A stretch of DNA of 64,000 bases, taken from Halichondria panicea. Its lineage: Eukaryota > Porifera > Demospongiae > Suberitida > Halichondriidae. The number at the start of each line of letters is the position of its first letter. Position 1 is the stretch's first letter. A program made the position numbers and the translations under genes. Positions 1-9,052 of this stretch are shown piece by piece. A model generated the notes under the pieces. That model saw only the letters and a program-made list of their open reading frames with translations, was not told the DNA's origin and searched no databases. The stretch spans positions 4,609,442-4,673,441 of the forward strand of contig NC_087392.1 of assembly GCF_963675165.1 (NCBI RefSeq). Direction: 5' to 3'.

Positions 1-2246
1 GTACTGATATATGTCTTTAGTGTTATCTCTATTGGAGTCCACCCCACCCACTGCCAGCATGTAGCCATTGATGGTAATAAGAGTGGAGTTGCTAACTGGC
101 AAAGGGGAAATCTTCTCCCATATAGCTGAGCTTGGCTGGGACTGAGTTAGTTTTCTTAACGAGCATTTGTACACTGAATACTTCTCTTGAGCATCCTCAG
201 TTCGTGGGTGTATGTACACATAGTCTCCACAGTTCGTTGTTGATGGATTGTCGGTTCGCACAGGTAGTGAGCTAACAATAGACCATTGCATATTAGCAGT
301 GTTTAATACTTCGACTGTATTAAAATTCTTATAATCACGCCATCCCCCAGTCACTACAAGTGTGTTTTTAGCGTACACAGCTCCAGGACTCCACCGTCTG
401 GTTGGCATAGGAGGGAAGTGTTCGGCCCATTTGTTGTTAATGTAGCTGTAGAGTTTGTTACTATAGACTTGTGTGTCTGACCCTCCCCCCACAGTTGTGA
501 GCATGTCATCAACACTGACAATAATGAAGTAGCTGTTAGGGCAAGGTGGTAACTTGTGCCATTGATTGTTGCTGAACTCAAAAACAGTGTTACTTCCGTA
601 AGGTCTAAAGTATGCCTTGTCTCCAATCACGCCTGATGATGATCCATACCCAATATCAACAGGTGCATCAGGTAGTGACTCGATTGTAACAGGTTTCATT
701 GGTGTAGGTTGCTCATCTTGCAGTGCGACTTGGTGCATTCGAGTCAATAGATCGTGAGATTCCTCGTTCTTGCTTGCCAAAGCTTGTCTCAGTTCAGTGA
801 CTTCTCTGTCTCGTTGATCGATGGCTTGTTGGAGGGCAGCAGTGTTCTCCTCACTTGATTGCAACTCTTGGTTGAGTCTCCTCAGCTGTCTCTCTCTGGC
901 TCCAGCTTCCTTTTGAAGTGTTGCTTTGTCTTGTTGGAGGGCAGCAGTGTTCTTCTCACTTGATTGCAACTCTTGGTTGAGTCTCCTCAGCTGTCTCTCT
1001 CTGGCTCCAGCTTCCTTTTGAAGTGTTGCTTTGTCTTGCTGGAGGGTTTGGTTTTCTTGTGTTGCTTGGCCTAGTCTCGTAGTGAGTTGACCATTTTCAA
1101 TGTCCTTTGTTTGTAACTGTTCATTGTTTTGTGTTATTGTCTCTCGATTGGCTTGTAGCTGTGTGTCTTTTTCTGTTATAAGCTGTTGATTTTCTTGCAG
1201 TTGTTGTTCGCTCATTTGTATTTGCTCATTTTTTTCTGTTATAATCTGTTGATTTGCTTGTAGTTGTTCATATTTTTCTCTATGAGCATCTGGTGCAGGT
1301 CTTCTTGTTGGGAGCTTTCCTGGTACCGTGGTGTCCTCTTGAGAGCATCCAGTGTTTGGCAGAGCTGTTGGGAAGATGGTCGTTCAACATCTCTGTCTTT
1401 GAGGCAGTTACGAGCAATCGGCAGTAGAGGGTGGGTGGGCTCAATCAGGTTTATGTGAGCTTGTCTTCTCTCTATCTCTGGCACTGGAACGTTGGCTCGA
1501 ATTGCTTGGTTCGGAAATCGTAAATCAAACAGTTCTCTTATTTGAAATCGATCTGTTGGCTTTGGAAATTGTCGAGTTGTGGTCTGAACTAGAAGCACAC
1601 CGAATGAGAAGTTGTCTAGTTTCTCTGTGTACACTGGTGGTTCGTTTAGTGCCTCGGGAGACATGAAGGCTGGTGTTCCCGGGCATGTGGTCATTGTGGC
1701 TTGTCGGGTGACGTTTATGTCCCTGAATTTGGACATTCCGAAATCGGTGACTTTGGCTCGAGTGCCTGCAATGAGTAGGACATTGTTGCTAGAAAGGTCA
1801 CGATGGATGATCCCATTGGAGTGGAGAAAGGCAAGTGCTTGAGCTATGTCATAGGAGAGGTCGATTTGGATATGGTAGGGAATATCTCCGAGTGATGACT
1901 CCAGGAAGTGTGTCAGACTCTCGTCCATGAGCTCCATGAGAAGAACTGGTGCATTTGTGTCGGTATCACGATAGGTCCCTAAGTACTGTACAATATTGGG
2001 ATGGTTGATGCGTTTCAGAAATGCACACTCTTTTTCGAATCTTCTAAATGGATGTCTATGTTCTTTACCAGGATCTGGAACAATCATTTGGAAGAGCACT
2101 GGGTAGAGTAGCTTGGCAGCACAGAGTAGCTGGTCACACTTGGCTTTACACACTGCCCCGTAGGAGCCAGTACCAAGGGTATCATTCTTGAAGAGTTGAA
2201 CATTTCTGAATATGTACTCTTGTTCACGGTCTTGTCTCTCAGCCAT
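1..2246 (-). pseudogene. Kinase-coiled coil-Kelch protein, copy 1 (frameshifted, cut by window edge)
   Basis: The start codon is at 2244-2246. The first 335 codons encode a complete protein kinase domain with a glycine loop (GTGSYGAV), an AAK lysine, HRDLSSNN catalytic loop, DFG and SPE (APE-type) motifs. At about 1270-1283 the sequence has two extra bases compared with copy 4 (ATTTTTCTC against CTTTCTC), which shifts the frame at the start of the coiled coil. After the shift the old frame runs open to base 1 through a coiled coil and most of a Kelch domain, with no other lesion seen. The last Kelch blade lies beyond the window. The coiled coil carries a 34-residue internal duplication also seen in copy 4. 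The gene has no introns. A kinase-only protein ending shortly after the shift could still be made. Substrate and pathway are unknown; kinases of this build are TKL-like by the look of the catalytic loop. Confidence 0.8.
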
Positions 2247-2349
2247 AGCTAGTGACTTGTTAGCAAACTAATTTTCTAAATGATGAATGGTTTTTACCAT
2301 AATTATTTGCAAATGAGTTTGTATTTCTCATGAATAGTGAGTATTGACA

Positions 2350-2730
2350 TGACAATATAGCTTTGTAACATACAAACTGTCATTGTTAAACACATGACTC
2401 CTATTGTTTTAAATTATAGTACACCTGTTCATTGTAGGTTGGTGGTGTCAATAGGTTAGTGCAATGGCTTAGTTTTCATTAACACATGACTAGCTCTTAT
2501 TATGTATTGTGTATCTGCATTGTAGGTATTTGTGCCCCCATACTGAGCACCCCCTTGACGGACTCTTGTTCACAGTCTTGTCTTTTGGCCATATAGCTGC
2601 TAGTGACTTGTTCAACTAATTTTAAAAGTGAATGGTTTTTACCCTATTATAACTGTAAACAATATAAGGAGTGATAAGAGTCATGTGCTAACAATGACAG
2701 GTTTGTATGTTACAAAGCTATATTGTTGCC
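2350..2730. repeat. Inverted repeat upstream of kinase copy 1
   Basis: About 58 bases at 2350-2408 reappear in reverse complement at about 2655-2730, sharing the core ATAGCTTTGTAACATACAAA. A direct repeat ACACCTGTTCATTGTAGGT (near 2422 and 2769) lies in the same stretch. The 5' flank of this copy is therefore rearranged and differs from the flanks of copies 2 and 4. Confidence 0.6.
2561..2645 (-). pseudogene. Duplicated 5' end of a kinase-Kelch gene
   Basis: This stretch repeats the start-codon region and 5' leader of kinase copy 1 (2215-2300) with substitutions. On the minus strand it would begin Met-Ala-Lys-Arg-Gln and ends after about a dozen codons. The rest of the gene is absent. It is a remnant of a further copy or a local duplication. 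Confidence 0.6.
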
Positions 2731-2832
2731 AATAATTATGTCTGAAAATACGAACTCATCTGCACACCTAACACCTGTTCATTGTAGGTCTTTGTATCCC
2801 ATGACATACTGAGAACCCCCTCTCCACTACAG

Positions 2833-2995
2833 GTGCATGGTGAGCTCAACAAGAGGATGGATGTGATGGTAGACCTTTGCAAGGCCACCAACCATCCCCT
2901 ACTCCTGAGACACCACCACTACACTGACCACACCCTACACTGCATAGTGAGGGCCATCCTAAAGGAGCCCAGTCACAGTCACGTGGGAGGATATA
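2833..2995 (+). pseudogene. SMARCAD1-like helicase exon (between the two RecA lobes), copy in unit 1
   Basis: The stretch follows a good acceptor (CCACTACAG). It translates to a segment containing KATNHPLLLRHHHYTD, which matches the conserved RKxANHPLLxRxxYT block of SMARCAD1/Fun30 SNF2 helicases. A paralogous exon lies at 28128-28339. This copy diverges after the LKEPSH motif and lacks the downstream acidic part. It stands alone, with no preceding or following exon in order, so it is an exon remnant to the right of kinase copy 1. Confidence 0.65.
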
Positions 2996-3537
2996 AATGT
3001 AATGTTGAGCTGCACAACCTCTGCACACTATATATATATAAGGTGTGTGGGTGTGTGGGTGTGTATTATGCACAATTTTTCATATTTCACCACGTTTCGT
3101 CTGACTGACTAAGTAAGTTAGTAAGTAAGTAACATTCTTGAAAAGCATTTCCTCCTTCTTTTCTTACCTACGCAATTCCGCCATCTTTAAATGACTGCCA
3201 TAGCAACGCACATCCATAGCAACGCACATGGCAACTTATGAGATGGGCGTGGCTTTGACATCGATAACACAAAACCTCCTCCTTCCTTCAACTCAGCTCT
3301 CCATTCTCTCATGCTATTTATGCTAGACTTATGCTCTGACTGGATCTACCGTAGGCCTCCATGCTTTTGCACTTGGGAGTATAAACATGACTGCCATTTT
3401 ACCACAGAATAAAATAATAATGTTTATTTCAGTCCTGTCTTCTCTTCTTGAACTTCTCTTGTTTCTTGCTTGATATTCCTCTTAGGTATTTCACTTTCAT
3501 TATTGAGGAATATACTTCTGTCCAACGACCACTTATA

Positions 3538-3948
3538 TACCGTATAGCGCAGTATTACAGTAGTACATTAATGATAAGATAAATGTGACGTTTATTAATT
3601 TGTCATCGTCCTGTAATCTTGTTGATGATAATACCGTATAGCGCGAAATTTTCGAGGGGCTTAATTTTCGCTGATTTCGTGGGTTAGAATTCTACACGAA
3701 AATTAAGTCTACAAAAATTATTCTTTAATTAGAATTACCTGCTATAATGCAAATATTTAAAGGCGTGGCTTCCGGTAAGCAGTCATTCCGCGAACATTGT
3801 GCAACGAAATGGCTTTTAGAGGCTAATCCACGAAATATAAGTGCCTCGAAAATTTCGCGCTATACGGTATTATCATCAACAAGATTACAGGACGATGACA
3901 AATTAATAAACGTCACATTTATCTTATCATTAATGTACTACTGTAATG
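3538..3948. repeat. Foldback element with a nested MITE in its centre
   Basis: The outer arms (about 3550-3631 and 3870-3948) are long reverse complements that share GACGTTTATTAATTTGTCAT. Between them sits a roughly 240-bp element bounded by TACCGTATAGCGCGAAA and its inverse. The open reading frame that crosses the right part is incidental. No transposase is present. Confidence 0.65.
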
Positions 3949-3959
3949 AAAAAAGAAAG

Positions 3960-5110
3960 GGAATTAAAACTAAAAACATTTGCAATGTGAACGTTGCTAG
4001 GATTGCCAGAAAAAAAAGCGCGAAAAAGCAAAGAAACAAGAAATTCGGCGAGTGCATAACTCTAATCCGTTACAACGTCAATGTACAGTCGAGTGGCCTA
4101 CTGTTGATAAGGAATTTTAAAATCAAAATACAGGTTGGGTAATAGCCTCGATTTCGTTTACATAGAAGTATTGTGCAAAGATGACTGAGTTCTTACGCCC
4201 TTTATTTTATCAAGCCAAGTCTCTATTTAACGACACCCTACACAGTAAGGCTACAGATGTTATAGAAAGGCATGGTGTGTTCCTGTGGGTCCCCTGATGA
4301 GGCTGTGGTAATATGGACCAGGCAAGCCTTCTGCTACTAAATCTTGCCTTTATGTTCGACAGGAAGTCATTGCTGAAGATAAAGAAGCTAATGATTACTC
4401 CTGAAAGCTTTTAACTCGACACTCAGGAAGTTTAATATTCACTCAAGATCTACTGATGTATTAAAGAGTCAACCACTCTTCCTAGCTGGCGCTCTACTAT
4501 CTGGGAGGCTTTCTTGAACTATCTCTTTGATAAACAGAGCTAGAAGAAGCAACACTGCTGCAGCGTAATTATTCTACTTTGATTAGTGTCTCTGAAAGCT
4601 GCCATATTGTCATACGTATTGTAACTTCGTCCAGTTTTTTTACAATTTGTATGATGAAATTGTTGTCAATTATTTCGCGCATGCGCATATAAAGTATAAC
4701 AGGCCGCCTTTCTCTTCGCGGCCTGGAATCGAGGCTAGTTGGGTAAATGCACAGTCATATCTTTATCTGCTGGTCGTGAATAACTTTAAGTACTTTCACC
4801 CACACATCCAACACTTAATTGCGTGTTTGCTCAACACTGTAAGGGTCATAAACACATTACTATATAGCCTCCAAAAAATGCACATATCATTAACATCACT
4901 ATGATTATTACTTGCAATGTGAAAGGATTGGCCAGGAAAAGTACCAAAACAAAAATAACTTATTGAAACAGTACAATTCATGTAAATGACGTTGTACCGG
5001 ATTGGAGTTATGCACTAGCTGAATTTCTTGCTTCTTCGCTTTTTCACGCTTTTTTTCCTGGCAATCCTAGCAACGTTCACATTGCAAATGTTTTTTAGTT
5101 TTGATTATGT
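3960..5110. repeat. Outer inverted repeat split by a MULE-like insertion
   Basis: Bases about 3965-4100 and about 4975-5105 are inverted copies; both contain a GCAATGTGAACGTTGCTAGG-type block followed by an A-rich (or T-rich) run. A third, more decayed copy of the same block lies near 4910-4980. The 595-bp element at 4143-4737 sits inside this structure, so the outer repeat is older. Confidence 0.55.
4143..4737. mobile_element. Non-autonomous DNA element with TAGCCTCGAT ends and 9-bp target duplication
   Basis: The left end reads TAGCCTCGATT and the right end AATCGAGGCTA. The flanks carry a perfect 9-base direct repeat, GTTGGGTAA, at 4134-4142 and 4738-4746. A 9-bp duplication is typical of Mutator-like (MULE) elements, so that superfamily is inferred. 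No coding capacity was found inside. Related ends occur at 31746, 33183, 36969 and 37581. Confidence 0.65.
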
Positions 5111-5129
5111 ATACATAATTATAGGATAT

Positions 5130-5290
5130 AATTATAATAGTTAGACACTGTTTAGGAATATTTAGAAGCCCAAAGGGCTGGTTGTAGTATCCCGAACGCA
5201 GTGAGGGTTCTACTAGCCCTGAGGACTTCTAAATCATGTAGCAACTTCCTAAACAGTGCATGTCTAAGCATTTTAGATCATATAGCAACC
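5130..5290. repeat. Imperfect hairpin repeat
   Basis: The sequence GACACTGTTTAGGAA on the left returns inverted as TTCCTAAACAGTGCATGTC on the right, with CTTCTAAA-type and AGCCC blocks also mirrored. It belongs with the other short palindromic repeats in this window. Confidence 0.5.
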
Positions 5291-5444
5291 ATGAGTATTT
5301 AGCCAATCTAATCTTTGCTACATGATTTTCTAAGTAAGTACATATAAATAAGTACATGATTTTCTAAGTTGGAAATAGAACACTTCCTTTAGCCAATCAA
5401 ATTGTAGTATTTATGGCAAACATGATCTAATACAATATATATAG

Positions 5445-5765
5445 AACAAATTAGGCACTGTACAAAAGTAAATACTTCACATTTTCTGCCTGTATGATGT
5501 CCATGCACCCACCACCATGCAGTTGAGAGAGTAGTTAGCAGTCTGCACAGGTAGTGAGCTAACAATAGATCATTGCCTGTTAGCAGTGTTTAATATCTCG
5601 ACTGTATTTAAACGTGTTGCATTACAAAATCTCCCAGCCACTACTAGTGTGTTGTTAGCATACACAGCTCCAGGTTAGTGTGTTGTTAGCATACACAGCT
5701 CCAGGTCCCCACCATGGGAGGGGAAGTGTTTGACCCATTTGTTGTTAATGTAGCTGTAGAGTAAA
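5445..5765 (-). pseudogene. Decayed Kelch-end fragment of a kinase-Kelch gene
   Basis: On the minus strand this matches the last part of copies 2-4, including the terminal coding and 3' flank (AACAAATTAGGCACT...). Large parts are deleted, and a 27-base piece (GTGTGTTGTTAGCATACACA onward) is tandemly duplicated near 5650-5703. No kinase domain accompanies it. It is the stub of a further copy of the family. Confidence 0.65.
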
Positions 5766-5984
5766 ATCTCTTTGTGAGATCAGAAGTGGGCCAGGGATTC
5801 TTGTGATTACGATGGTTTATACAGAGGACCTTTGGATACAAGTCAGAGTAAATGGACTGAGCAGGACCTTGCACCATGTGTACACCTAGTTTATTATTTG
5901 TGTAGAACACAGCCTCGATTAAACTGCAGAGAAATACGGATTGTACTTCGAGGGTGCTTCTGTTTTCAATCCCCCTTTTTTCTC

Positions 5985-6385
5985 TATCTATATATGACAC
6001 AACCAAGCCAAAGAAGCTCGCCTCGACACTGCTGGAACACAGCTCAAGCCCTCAGCAAAAAGAGCCGCTTCTAGATGCTTAGTGCGAAGCAGAATTAAAG
6101 GATTTATATAAGCCATGCATCATGCACGAGGACTAGGAACACAAAATCTTCCACAAAATGAACCTAGGCCTTGGACCGTGCATGGTTGTAAAAAAGAAAT
6201 TCCAGCAGTGCTGAACATTAACAGTCTCCTAGCTGCATGTTATTCATTTTAATATGTCAGTCTAATGCCAGAGGGGCGTTTGTAGTTAGTGCATTTGACT
6301 TTGCGGTTGGTGCATTATGCTGCACATTGCACTTAGCAACAACGTAGCAGCGGGATATAAAAGACGCATAATTTAGTGTGTTTTT
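5985..6385 (+). repeat. Interspersed repeat, copy A (SINE/MITE-like)
   Basis: This stretch matches 52880-53310 in the same orientation over about 400 bases with scattered changes. Shared landmarks are CAAAAAGAGCC, GCAGTGCTGAACATT and AGAGGGGCGTTT. No open frame, transposase or clear tRNA head was seen, so the class is undecided. Confidence 0.6.
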
Positions 6386-6443
6386 TAGCTCCCAAAAATG
6401 TGATTGAGCCACATCCCCACACACACACACACACATTCCACAG

Positions 6444-6639
6444 AGAGTGGACGAGTCGAGTGCCTACTACCAGGAGCAAGCGAGACAGGCCAAGCAGATC
6501 ATGACACCCTACACACTGCAGAGGCTCAAATTACAAGTGCTGAGTCAGTTCCCGGCCAAGGTATCCAGTACGAAGACTCAGTGGACGTTGTACAGGGGCG
6601 TGGTGGAGAGGTCACTCATAGTCAATCAGGGCCGACATG
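6444..6639 (+). pseudogene. SMARCAD1-like helicase exon (end of RecA lobe 1)
   Basis: It follows a CA-rich tract and acceptor CCACAG, and ends at donor ATG|GTGAGT. The product contains YYQEQARQAKQIM and LQRLKLQVLSQ, matching the IAHAKQIIKPF-RRVKEEVL region of SMARCAD1. Compared with the copy at 24995 it lacks 18 bases in frame. It lies alone to the left of kinase copy 2. Confidence 0.65.
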
Positions 6640-7737
6640 GTGAGTGCCTGCAGGGAAATGTTATGTGTTGGGAGATTGTGGCTTGTTTGTGCTGTGGGTT
6701 AGTTGTAAGAGAGGCAGTGGGTGTGGCTTCCGTTTACAGCTACTCAAACATTATGTTGTCTCAATATTGTAGCAGGTGCGTTCAAGTTCGGTATTGTTAT
6801 CGGGCTGGAGAGTGACAAGGGGGGTGCATGCTGCATCACTACCATAGCAACCATATATTGCACTGTGTGTAAATGTAGTGGATGAAATCTGCGTTTTATG
6901 CCTCGAGGCGTAGCCGCACGAAGGATACGGTAAAGCTGACTGACTGTGTGTGTGTGTGTGTATTCCAGCTGTAACTGCATGCTCAACGGTTGCAATGCGA
7001 CGAAAACTAACAGCTTCTATAGCACGTTCTCTTGGATTTTGATTTGTGGATTAGCAAACTAAAGCTTCTTTCTCGAGTTATGGCTAGTTTGACTCACATT
7101 GAAGGCTGTTGCAGCATGGTTGCAGTCTCTTCAGAATCTTTCATAGCATCATCTGTTCGCACAAACTTTCTATTCAACATATAAGTTAGCCTTGCACTAA
7201 AGCGCTAGCTTTTTGTTAGCTACAAGAGTCAGAAGCAACTAGCTATAGTAGCCATTTGTGACTTGATCTCTTTGCAACACACCCTAATAACTATTCCTGT
7301 GGATGTAATGCGCATGCGTGCTCATCCCCACATGTTAGAGAATCCAGTGGCAGAATCAACTTACTTCTTTCTGGTATACCGGTAAGCCACAAAACAATTA
7401 ATGATACCATTTAGAATTGCATGTACACAAGTCTGGTAACAATAGGTACATGTACACAAGTTTTTTTTCTCAGTTATAGATAAAACAATAACGTAATCTA
7501 ATAGTTTTTGAGCGAAAGCAAGCGAGAGGCATTAGCTTGCACCACTCGTTGACTTGTTGCATTTTGAGTGGGCAGATCAAAGGAAACACTGTGCCAATAT
7601 CTGCCATATGGCACAGGTCAAATGGTGAACTGTGCCACTCTCTAGATACTGGCATAGTATGGCTGAAGTGACCTAAAGCCCACGCTCCACCCAGTAACCT
7701 GAAACGGTCCCTTTTATAGTATAACACTGTTAACAGA
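6640..7737. other. Non-coding stretch between helicase exon and hairpin repeats
   Basis: No supportable gene is seen. The first about 140 bases continue the intron that follows the homologous helicase exons at 25209 and 32241. A short (GT)n tract is at 6944-6961. Confidence 0.4.
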
Positions 7738-8005
7738 TTCAGTGGTAGGCAGAAAACGTTTTTCATGCATCTGGTGCATTCCACAGCCGACCACAAGTAG
7801 TTGCAAACTAGTTGTCCTATAAAAGGAGTGATGTGTACACGAAAGGAATGCAACAAGGAATGCAGTTGTTACACAGCTCACTCGTGTGCACATTGGATAT
7901 ATTGGCTCAGTAGTGCCTTTGCCCTCGAGGCCTGCGGCCCTCGGGCCTAAAGTCACTACTGAGCCAATATATCCCATGTGGCACTCGTGTATGTGTCACA
8001 ACTAT
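7738..8005. repeat. Hairpin repeat with GC-rich loop, copy A
   Basis: Perfect 21-base arms (GGATATATTGGCTCAGTAGTG at 7895-7915 and its inverse at 7954-7974) enclose a GC-rich loop containing CCTCGAGGCCTGCGGCCCTC. Weaker outer arms extend to about 7866 and 8005. The same unit plus about 130 bases of left flank recurs at 32708-32952. Confidence 0.7.
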
Positions 8006-8154
8006 AACTTATGTACCGCCCTCCCACGCAATACTTCAATTGATAGGCTCCTTCTCTATGCACTAGTTGTGGGAAGCAAAACTACTATGGAATTCAGCAA
8101 AACTGATGAATTCACTCAAAACACATGTCAATTTATTTATAGGGAAAAACTTGA

Positions 8155-8275
8155 CCAATCAGAAGAGTTTAATGTCATTGGGCAACAACTTAGTTATTGC
8201 AGGCGCCCTCGTGCAATATTTGGCATGTTATACTCGTGCTGGGCAATAACTAATACATATAGCATGACTGTGTAG
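8155..8275. repeat. Hairpin repeat ending in TTAGTTATTGC/GCAATAACTAA
   Basis: The arms TTAGTTATTGC and GCAATAACTAA flank a loop with GCGCCCTCGTGCAATA. It resembles the hairpin repeats at 7866 and 52435 in layout and in its GC-rich centre. Confidence 0.45.
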
Positions 8276-8624
8276 CATAATAACCAAGTCAAGCAATGTC
8301 CTTTGCTGTTTTGCTTCACAGCAGGGAAAGAGACATAGAGTAATTCAAGCTAAACTCAACAAAATTGAAAACAGAGTAAAGAAAACAGACAGTCAGTGGT
8401 ATAAACTTACTTCTCTAGAGTACCTCCCAGCCCCTGAGTGATCGCTAGTGGATAGGAGAGCTAGAAACAGTTGAAATACAACCACAGAACAATCAACCAC
8501 ACAAATATTCGCGAGCGCAAAATATAATGCGGAGTGTTTCAACCTTTTACACAGGGGGGGGCCCAGTCGTTTTTCTAATCTCTATCCTTTTCTATCTATG
8601 TCTTAACCCCAGCTAATTCAACAA

Positions 8625-8832
8625 CCTTTAGTTTGTCATCAAAAGTTATTTTCACCTGCATAAACTCGAACTCTGCCATGAGAAAGTCTTTGTGAAGCAC
8701 TAACAAGCTTGTAAATATAGCTAGCTGCTAGTATTACGTGCAGAAATGCTAGAGTCAAAGTTCACTGAGGCTACTATTTGAGAGCGGCTACCATTTGCTG
8801 GCAAAGGAGGCTACTATTTGAGAGCGGCCTCT
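8625..8832 (-). repeat. Truncated copy of the 61,600 MITE
   Basis: In reverse complement this matches about 61,610-61,880, including blocks CAAAGTTCACTGAGGCTACT and TCATGAGAAAGTCTTTGTGA-like sequence. One terminal inverted repeat is missing, so the copy is incomplete. Confidence 0.6.
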
Positions 8833-9052
8833 GATCAAGAGTTATTTAAATTTTATTGGGTATACTTTTGTTCAATTGAAGTAATTAGCCATGCACCTGG
8901 TAATTTTAATGACGACTCGCCTCAATCTATCCCACATTACTATTATACGCAGGAACAGTTTAATGCTTGCCTAATTTATTTTTTACGTTGTCATGCTGAT
9001 AACTTTCAACATAAGTATCTTGTACATAGGATATAAAACACAAAAAAACAAA

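Noticed and set aside
354-626. 90-residue minus-strand frame, with counterparts at 9556 and 26177
   Set aside because: These are alternate-frame shadows of the Kelch coding sequence, conserved only because the main frame is.
1-2246. Kinase and Kelch as two separate genes in copy 1
   Set aside because: Copies 2 and 3 show one continuous frame; the break in copy 1 is a two-base insertion.
3747-4142. 131-residue open frame on the plus strand
   Set aside because: It runs across inverted-repeat arms, has no recognisable domain, and the arm sequence recurs as non-coding repeat nearby.
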